Source of the DNA: Polynucleobacter sp.
GTDB lineage: Bacteria > Pseudomonadota > Gammaproteobacteria > Burkholderiales > Burkholderiaceae
Assembly (NCBI RefSeq): GCF_030693775.1
Contig: NZ_JAUXZY010000004.1
Coordinates: forward strand, 868,001-932,000
Length of the DNA: 64,000 nucleotides
Direction: 5' to 3'
Every line of letters starts with the position of its first letter. Positions within the stretch are counted from its first letter, which is position 1. Positions 58,237 through 64,000 of this stretch are shown one piece after another. A program made the translations under genes and the position numbers. Below the pieces are notes generated by a model. The model had not been told where the DNA came from, ran no database searches, and saw only the letters and a list, made by a program, of their open reading frames with translations.

Positions 58237-59370
58237 TTGAGCGCAGGTGTATTGCGCAATTCGTTCAAAGGGGCAGCTTCGGCTGCCCCTTTTGTTCCGA
58301 ACTTGCTTGATCAGCTACCCAATGCCGTCATTATTTTTGATGGCAAGACGAAGCATTTGCTTTACGCCAACCCTGCAGCTGAGTCTGCGCTCGATCTTTC
58401 CCGAAAGTCCCTTGTGGGTCATTTGCTCGGCGAACTGTTTGCCGATAATCCAGCTCTGAATGAAATGATTGATGAGGTTGCGAACAACATTACCACAGCC
58501 CAACGTCAAGAGATGATCCTGCATGTGTTCCCAAATACTATCCACTACGACGCAGTTCCAGCACATGTGGTCATTGCCTTATTGGAGGACCCAGACCTCT
58601 TGCTGATGGAATGGTTCCCGCTCGATCAGCAGTTGCGCAGCGAGCGTGATGAGCGTGTGACCCAGCAGGTCGAGGCCAATAAGCAGTTAATGCGCAATTT
58701 AGCGCATGAGATTAAAAACCCCTTGGGCGGTATTCGTGGCGCGGCTCAGCTGTTGGAATTCGAGCTCCCAGAAAAAGGCTTGCGGGAATATACCCAAGTC
58801 ATCATTAAAGAATCCGATCGCCTGCAGACTCTGGTCGATCGTTTATTAGCGCCGCATCGCCGGGCCCATACAACCGAGCTCATTAATGTGCATGAGTCCT
58901 TAGAGCGCGTGCGCAGTTTGGTGCTCGCTGAGTTTCCGAGTGGATTGCGCATTATTCGCAACTATGACACGAGCTTGCCAGACATTATTGGCGACAAAGA
59001 ACAGCTGATTCAGGCGATCCTCAATATCGCCCATAACGCTGCCCAAGCCTTATCCGAAGAAATACGTCGCGGCACTGCGGTGATTGAGTTTCGTACCCGC
59101 GTAGCCCGTTCGGTAACGATTGCAAAGCAGCGCTACAAGCTTGCCTTGGATTTGCATGTGATTGACAACGGCCCCGGTATTCCGGATGAAATCCGCGATC
59201 GCATCTTCTTCCCATTAGTGAGTGGCCGTGAAGGGGGGAGTGGTCTAGGCCTTACCTTGGCGCAAACATTTGTACAGCAGCATCAGGGATTTATTGCCTG
59301 TGAAAGTCAGCCAGGTAAGACGGATTTTCATATTCAGATACCGTATCGCAAGCAGGAGTTATCAGCATGA
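58237..59370 (+). CDS. glnL: Nitrogen sensor histidine kinase NtrB
   Basis: A 377-aa cytoplasmic kinase: a PAS domain (LLDQLPNAVIIFDGKTKHLL), HisKA with His157 in NLAHEIKNPLGG, and HATPase_c with NIAHNAAQAL, DNGPGIP and GLGLTLAQTF. PII-controlled NtrB phosphorylates or dephosphorylates NtrC. The TTG start at 58237 has AGGAG upstream, but the first 20 codons contain a terminator-like hairpin, so translation may begin later (in-frame TTG 58303). Confidence 0.94.
   Translation: MSAGVLRNSFKGAASAAPFVPNLLDQLPNAVIIFDGKTKHLLYANPAAESALDLSRKSLVGHLLGELFADNPALNEMIDEVANNITTAQRQEMILHVFPNTIHYDAVPAHVVIALLEDPDLLLMEWFPLDQQLRSERDERVTQQVEANKQLMRNLAHEIKNPLGGIRGAAQLLEFELPEKGLREYTQVIIKESDRLQTLVDRLLAPHRRAHTTELINVHESLERVRSLVLAEFPSGLRIIRNYDTSLPDIIGDKEQLIQAILNIAHNAAQALSEEIRRGTAVIEFRTRVARSVTIAKQRYKLALDLHVIDNGPGIPDEIRDRIFFPLVSGREGGSGLGLTLAQTFVQQHQGFIACESQPGKTDFHIQIPYRKQELSA
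58267..58296 (+). terminator. Terminator-type hairpin inside the ntrB 5' end
   Basis: An 11-bp stem (AAAGGGGCAGC/GCTGCCCCTTT) closed by a TTCG tetraloop and followed by T-G-TT. It lies 46 bp past the glnA stop and inside the assigned ntrB frame. Confidence 0.7.
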
Positions 59371-60821
59371 GCAAATCAGTGTGGATTGTGGACGACGATC
59401 AATCGATCCGTTGGGTTCTGGAAAAGGCATTGACTCGGGAGGGTTTATCTCACCGCAGTTTTACTAATCCAAACGATGTTCTCAACGCGCTTGAAAACGA
59501 GTCGCCGCAGATTTTGATTTCCGACATTCGGATGCCGAGGGGTAATGGTCTCGATTTGCTGCAACACGTTAAGGCTAGTCACCCCAATTTACCCGTGATT
59601 GTGATGACTGCCTATTCTGATTTGGATTCGGCGGTGTCGTCGTTTCAGGGTGGGGCGTTTGAGTACCTAACAAAGCCGTTTGATCTCGAAAAAGCGATTG
59701 AGTTAATTCGCAGGGCAATCGGGGAAAGTGAACGATCTCAACCTGCGGCAAAAGAGCCGCGCTATTGGCAGCAAGAAACACCTGAGATTATTGGGCAAGC
59801 GCCTGCAATGCAAGAGGTCTTTCGATCGATCGGCCGTTTGGCGCAATCCCACGCAACGGTTCTAATTACGGGTGAGTCGGGCACCGGAAAGGAGCTCGTT
59901 GCCAGAGCGCTGCATAAACACAGCCCTCGGGCCAAAAGCCCTTTTGTTGCCTTCAATATCACTGCTATTCCAAAAGACCTCTTAGAGGCTGAACTATTTG
60001 GCCATGAGCGCGGCGCATTCCCAGGGGCCCAAACCATGCGTCGGGGGCGTTTTGAGCAAGCCGACGGCGGCACCCTGTTTCTCGATGAGATCGGTGATAT
60101 GCCATTTGATTTGCAAACCCGCTTACTACGCGCCTTAACCGACGGTCATTTTTATCGCGTCGGCGGGCATGATCCGATTCGAGCTAATGTCCGCATTATT
60201 GCTGCGACGTATCAAAATTTAGAAGCACGTGTAGCGACTGGGCTATTCCGGGAAGATTTATTGCATCGATTAAACGTGATTCGACTGCGTTTGCCGGCAT
60301 TGCGTGAACGTACTGAGGATATTCCAGTTCTGGCTCGGCATTTTATGCAGCACTGCGCCAAGGCACTGGGCGTAGAGCCAAAGCGTTTGTCCGATGAAGC
60401 CATTAAAGTCATTTCAGAAAAACCGTTTCCCGGTAATGTGCGCCAATTGGAAAACCTGTGCCATTGGCTCACCGTCATGTCGCCCGCTGCTGAAATTGGG
60501 GTCAGTGATTTACCAGCGGATTTGGATGCGCATAGCGGCATGGTCGAATCAGTACAAGCCGAGGAGCAGGGTGGCACTGTCATCACAACGCAACGCAGTG
60601 TGTCAGGCGACTGGGAAAGTGGCCTTGGACGGCTCGCCGTTAAAATGCTGCAAGAAGGTCACAAAAATGTATTTGACGCATTGACCTCGCGCTTTGAAAA
60701 GGCGGTATTGCAAGCGGCATTGGAGGTGACTCGTGGACGGCGCGTAGAAGCGGCGCAGCGTTTAGGAATTGGCCGTAATACCATTACTCGTAAATTACAT
60801 GAATTGGGTATCGATGACTGA
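59367..60821 (+). CDS. glnG: Nitrogen response regulator NtrC with GAFPGA loop
   Basis: A 484-aa protein: receiver domain with Asp in ILISDIRMP (near residue 54), AAA+ domain with GESGTGKELVARALH and LFLDEIGDMP, and a Fis-type HTH (AAQRLGIGRNTITRKLHELG). The sigma-54 contact loop at residues 216-221 reads GAFPGA, with Pro219 (CCA at 60021-60023) in place of the conserved Thr. All ATPase motifs are intact. Its ATG overlaps the ntrB stop, and its own stop overlaps the xthA start. Confidence 0.95.
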   Translation: MSKSVWIVDDDQSIRWVLEKALTREGLSHRSFTNPNDVLNALENESPQILISDIRMPRGNGLDLLQHVKASHPNLPVIVMTAYSDLDSAVSSFQGGAFEYLTKPFDLEKAIELIRRAIGESERSQPAAKEPRYWQQETPEIIGQAPAMQEVFRSIGRLAQSHATVLITGESGTGKELVARALHKHSPRAKSPFVAFNITAIPKDLLEAELFGHERGAFPGAQTMRRGRFEQADGGTLFLDEIGDMPFDLQTRLLRALTDGHFYRVGGHDPIRANVRIIAATYQNLEARVATGLFREDLLHRLNVIRLRLPALRERTEDIPVLARHFMQHCAKALGVEPKRLSDEAIKVISEKPFPGNVRQLENLCHWLTVMSPAAEIGVSDLPADLDAHSGMVESVQAEEQGGTVITTQRSVSGDWESGLGRLAVKMLQEGHKNVFDALTSRFEKAVLQAALEVTRGRRVEAAQRLGIGRNTITRKLHELGIDD

Positions 60822-61659
60822 TGTAACGCGGATTGCTGCTTGGAATGTAAATTCGATTAAGGTCAGGCTGCCGCAGGTATTGCGCTGGCTCGAGTCCCAA
60901 GAAAAAGCCCATACGCCAATCGATGCACTTTGCTTACAAGAGCTCAAACTAACGGACGATAAGTATCCGCATGCGGAGTTTGAAGCGGCTGGCTACATCA
61001 GCCTTGCTGCGGGCCAAAAGACCTATAACGGCGTAGCCATCCTATTGCGCCGTGCCGCCTTAGCATCGATTGCTGCGGATAGCGATACTGCCTTTATAAA
61101 GACGGTACGCAATATTCCGGGTTTTGAGGATGAGCAGCAGCGCACTCTGGCTGCGACAGTCTGCTTTAAGGGTAAGCAGCCTATGCGTTTGATCTCCGCT
61201 TATTTTCCCAATGGCCAATCTCCCGATAGCGACAAGTTTCAATATAAGTTAGCGTGGCTAAATGCATTGCATGCTTGGCTAAAGACCGAGCTCAATAGCC
61301 ATCCGCGCTTGGCTTTATTGGGCGATTTCAATATTGCCCCCGAAGATCGCGATGTGCATGAGCCGGCCAAGTGGGTTGGGCAAAATCTGGTATCACCAGA
61401 AGAGCGTGGCGCCTTTCAAGATCTTATTCAACTTGGACTTACGGACTCATTCAGGATGTTTGAGCAGGCGCCAAAAGCATTTAGCTGGTGGGACTACCGC
61501 ATGATGGGTTTTCGGCGCAATGCCGGCATGCGTATCGACCACGTCCTCCTAAGTGAAGCGCTCAAGGAGTGCTGCGTTGCTAGCCGGATCGATAAAGAGC
61601 CGCGCACCTGGGAGCAGCCCTCTGATCACGCCCCCGTGATTGCCGACCTTTCTTTGTAA
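60814..61659 (+). CDS. xthA: Exodeoxyribonuclease III
   Basis: A 281-aa AP endonuclease/3' exonuclease. It has AWNVNSIKVRL, LCLQELKL, GDFNIAPEDRDVH and SDHAPV catalytic motifs. ATG 60814 overlaps the ntrC stop by 8 nt; the longer upstream frame is a shadow of ntrC. Confidence 0.95.
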   Translation: MTDVTRIAAWNVNSIKVRLPQVLRWLESQEKAHTPIDALCLQELKLTDDKYPHAEFEAAGYISLAAGQKTYNGVAILLRRAALASIAADSDTAFIKTVRNIPGFEDEQQRTLAATVCFKGKQPMRLISAYFPNGQSPDSDKFQYKLAWLNALHAWLKTELNSHPRLALLGDFNIAPEDRDVHEPAKWVGQNLVSPEERGAFQDLIQLGLTDSFRMFEQAPKAFSWWDYRMMGFRRNAGMRIDHVLLSEALKECCVASRIDKEPRTWEQPSDHAPVIADLSL

Positions 61660-61800
61660 TACTATCTACGTTGACATTAATTGGGTTTGAGTATTAAACG
61701 TGCCAAAGTAAAACTCATTAAATGATGAGAGTTTGTTACGATTAACCGGCTCAGACATTATGATTGATTCCAAGCGTATCGTTAATCAAAGGATTGGTTT

Positions 61801-62949
61801 ATGCAATTTGACTTTCATTCCACTAAATCAATTATTGTAAAAAGAGGCGGATCATCTGATCTTGCGAAGTTTATTCAAGATCGCAACGGAAGTTCGGTTT
61901 TCATTGTTACAGATCCCGGCGTTCTATCGGCGGGACTTTTAGACTCTGCTTTACTCAAATTTAAGTCGCTAGGCCTGCATTATCAAGTTTATTCAGAGGT
62001 TCAGGCTGACCCCTCAATTTCTGTGATCGAAAAGGCGATAAAAGCAGCTCAAAATTGCAAGTCAGATTACATTGTTGGATTTGGTGGCGGTAGCTCAATG
62101 GATGTAGCCAAGTTGGTTGCATTATTAGCGCTTGGTAAAGAGAGGCTGGAAGATATCTATGGAATAGATAAAGTTAAAGGCCCACGCCTGCCATTGATTT
62201 TGGTGCCCACCACTGCAGGCACAGGCTCTGAGGTAACCAAAAGTTCGGTCGTAACGGTTAGCGAGAGTGAAAAGAAGGGTGTTTTATCACCATATTTATT
62301 GCCTGACTTAGCGCTGCTGGATGCAGAGTTAACGCTTGGATTGCCTGCCCATGTTACTGCCGCCACGGGAATTGACGCTATGGTGCATGCAATTGAGGCC
62401 TTCACTACAAAGCATTTAAAGAATCCAATGGCAGATTGCATAGCAAAAGAAGCATTGAGACTGTTATCGAGCAATCTTCATCAGGTAGTCATGCGCGGGG
62501 ATGATATTGTGGCCCGTGAAAACATGCTGCTCGGCGCCTGTCTCGCGGGCATGGCTTTTGCAAACGCGCCGGTTGCAGGGGTGCACGCCCTGGCATATCC
62601 CATAGGCGCTCGTTTTCATGTGCCACATGGCTTATCAAATTCACTTGTATTGGGTCCGGTGATGCGTTTTAACGTGGAAGTTGCCCATGAAATGTATGCA
62701 GAGCTCGGGCGGATTATTAATCCGGGTCTTCAAGGGTCTAGTCAGGAGCAGGCCTATCAATTAGCGGATTATATGGGCGGGCTTGCAGGAGATTTGGGGC
62801 TGCCACAGCGCATGACTGACGTTGGTATTGATGCTTATGATGTTGACCAGTTAGCGAAAGATGCAATGCTGCAAACACGCCTACTAATGAATAGTCCAAG
62901 GGAAATCACTTTTAAGGATGCGGTTGCGATCTATCAAGAGGCTTTATAA
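61801..62949 (+). CDS. Iron-containing alcohol dehydrogenase
   Basis: A 382-aa group III dehydrogenase: the NAD-binding loop GFGGGSSMDVAKL, TTAGTGSEVT, and metal ligands in GIDAMVHAIEA, GVHALAYPIG and FHVPHGLSNS. AAAGGA lies before the ATG. The gene has slightly lower GC than xthA and faces a LacI regulator gene, so it is probably part of a regulated catabolic locus. The substrate is not clear; 1,3-propanediol, butanol and maleylacetate-type activities all occur in this family. Upstream (61660-61800) are short inverted repeats such as GATTAAC (61740) and GTTAATC (61781). Confidence 0.9.
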   Translation: MQFDFHSTKSIIVKRGGSSDLAKFIQDRNGSSVFIVTDPGVLSAGLLDSALLKFKSLGLHYQVYSEVQADPSISVIEKAIKAAQNCKSDYIVGFGGGSSMDVAKLVALLALGKERLEDIYGIDKVKGPRLPLILVPTTAGTGSEVTKSSVVTVSESEKKGVLSPYLLPDLALLDAELTLGLPAHVTAATGIDAMVHAIEAFTTKHLKNPMADCIAKEALRLLSSNLHQVVMRGDDIVARENMLLGACLAGMAFANAPVAGVHALAYPIGARFHVPHGLSNSLVLGPVMRFNVEVAHEMYAELGRIINPGLQGSSQEQAYQLADYMGGLAGDLGLPQRMTDVGIDAYDVDQLAKDAMLQTRLLMNSPREITFKDAVAIYQEAL

Positions 62950-62989
62950 AAGGTTTGTTTCGTATGCGGAAAAACGAATAAGAAATAGT

Positions 62990-64000
62990 TTATTTTTCAA
63001 GGACCATTTTTTTGCCAATATTGGTAGTTGAGTCACGTATAACTAAGCTAACTTCCACATTAATTTTCCTCGGTAATCGCGCCAATCCTTCGATTTGCGA
63101 TATGAGGTGATGTGCCGCTTTCGACCACATGCCAATTGAATCAACGCGAATAGTTGAAAGACTTGGACTTAGATGGCGAGTTAATTCAAGATCGTCAAAG
63201 CCAATAATTGAAAGTTTTTTAGGGACTTCTATTTTTTTATCTTGAGCTTCCAATAGGGCGCCAACCGCAAGAATATCTTGGCCACAGACTACTGCACTTA
63301 TTTTAGGATTAATTTGAAGTAATTTTTTTAAAGCAAATCGTGCATCCTCAATCTGATAGGGCACCTCAATTATGGATTTCTTTTCTAAAGTAATTCGATG
63401 GCTCTTGAGGAGCTCACATACTCCATCAACGCGATCCCTTGCGCGATCATTATTTGCTGTTTGGCCTGCAATCATTCCAAAATTTTTATGCCCAACCTGC
63501 AGAAGGTACTCCACACCAAGTTGGATTGCCTTTTTATTATCAAATCCAGCTGTATATCCATTTAAAGGAGGGCTTAACGTGCCAATATGGATATAAGGGA
63601 GTCGCCTTGTTTTCAGTAGGCGTATGAGCTCTAATTTTTGACTGGAGCCAAACATGGCGATTCCCTCAACTCCTTGAAGGAGAAGGTTTCGAACTTGTTG
63701 GCTTTCGATATCTGGATCGTAGTTGGTGCTTGCAACGAGCATTTGATATCCCGCTTCGCTTAGCTGCCGCTGAAATTCTGCCAGTCCTTGTGCAAAGATG
63801 GCGTGATCAAGGGTTGGTACGATTACCCCAATTGAGCCCGATCGCTTCAGCATTAAGGATCTTGCGCCAGCATTGGGGATATAGCCTAGCTTGTCAATAA
63901 TGCGATAGATATTCTTTTTTAGCTCATCGCTGACAGCAGTTGGGTTATTGAGAGCTCTTGACACCGTAGCAGTTGAGACCTTAGCCAATTTTGCAACCTG
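62990..64000 (-). CDS. LacI-family regulator, 5' end cut by window
   Basis: The frame runs to the window edge (336 residues seen), and the last bases encode QVAKLAKVSTATVSRALN, the LacI helix-turn-helix, so the first few residues lie beyond the window. The periplasmic-binding-protein-like effector domain follows (GVIVPTLDHAIFAQGL, SIIGFDDLELTRHLSPSL). It converges with the dehydrogenase gene with a 40-bp gap. A sugar or polyol effector is likely but cannot be named. Confidence 0.93.
   Translation of the reverse strand, partial: QVAKLAKVSTATVSRALNNPTAVSDELKKNIYRIIDKLGYIPNAGARSLMLKRSGSIGVIVPTLDHAIFAQGLAEFQRQLSEAGYQMLVASTNYDPDIESQQVRNLLLQGVEGIAMFGSSQKLELIRLLKTRRLPYIHIGTLSPPLNGYTAGFDNKKAIQLGVEYLLQVGHKNFGMIAGQTANNDRARDRVDGVCELLKSHRITLEKKSIIEVPYQIEDARFALKKLLQINPKISAVVCGQDILAVGALLEAQDKKIEVPKKLSIIGFDDLELTRHLSPSLSTIRVDSIGMWSKAAHHLISQIEGLARLPRKINVEVSLVIRDSTTNIGKKMVLEK

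Noticed and set aside
61711..61734. Operator for LacI-type control of the dehydrogenase gene
   Set aside because: AAACTCAT/ATGAGAGTTT and GATTAAC/GTTAATC repeats are imperfect and lack the central CG of typical LacI sites; not strong enough to call.

Overview
The window looks like chromosome of a betaproteobacterium of the family Burkholderiaceae, most probably Polynucleobacter or a close freshwater relative. The basis is gene order and protein character: dnaX-ybaB-recR, surE-pcm-nlpD, ndk-rlmN-ispG-hisS-yfgM-bamB-der-hfq-hflX-hflK-hflC-hisZ-purA-tRNA-Leu-rnr-rlmB and glnA-ntrB-ntrC. The genus is an inference; no 16S rRNA gene is present.

Left end (1-7.9 kb): an AT-rich accessory block carrying a DNA phosphorothioation (PT) locus. 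dndB-dndC-dndD-dndE are tightly packed on the minus strand behind a promoter covered by two near-identical palindromes. A second minus-strand set lies upstream: HIT hydrolase, HNH nuclease with a sulfur-binding-like N-terminus, and a stand-alone HARE-HTH protein. A YegD-like Hsp70, cut by the window edge, converges on dndE. dndA and the usual DndFGH restriction genes are not in the window. This is the best candidate for an undescribed system: PT modification joined to a PT-reading nuclease module, not to DndFGH.

Core (8-23 kb): a 45-aa membrane peptide, the 4.5S SRP RNA, dnaX-ybaB-recR, an OprB-type porin, a CzcCBA-like heavy-metal RND efflux operon, surE-pcm-nlpD, a PolB-like exonuclease and rlmD. 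rpoS, often next to nlpD in relatives, is absent here. At 23.3-24.8 kb there is a small AT-richer insert with a HEPN/MNT pair, an orphan Phd/YefM antitoxin with a 25-bp palindromic operator, and an unknown small ORF.

Middle (25-43 kb): BI-1-like membrane protein, ndk, rlmN, isoprenoid, histidyl-tRNA, outer-membrane assembly and GTPase genes, the hfq-hflX-hflKC-hisZ-purA run, tRNA-Leu(CAG), rnr and rlmB. At 43.2-44.5 kb another accessory pair, a GSU2403-family nucleotidyltransferase-fold protein plus a small partner, sits behind twin palindromes that overlap a good promoter.

Right part (44.5-64 kb): talB, rpiA, yggX, argA, hrpA, a translationally coupled envelope cluster (beta-propeller, NodB-type deacetylase, sterol-desaturase-type hydroxylase, EI24 protein), a CinA-like protein, glnA-ntrB-ntrC, xthA, an iron-dependent alcohol dehydrogenase and a LacI regulator cut by the window edge. 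NtrC carries GAFPGA in place of the GAFTGA sigma-54 contact loop, and a strong terminator-type hairpin lies inside the 5' end of the ntrB frame.
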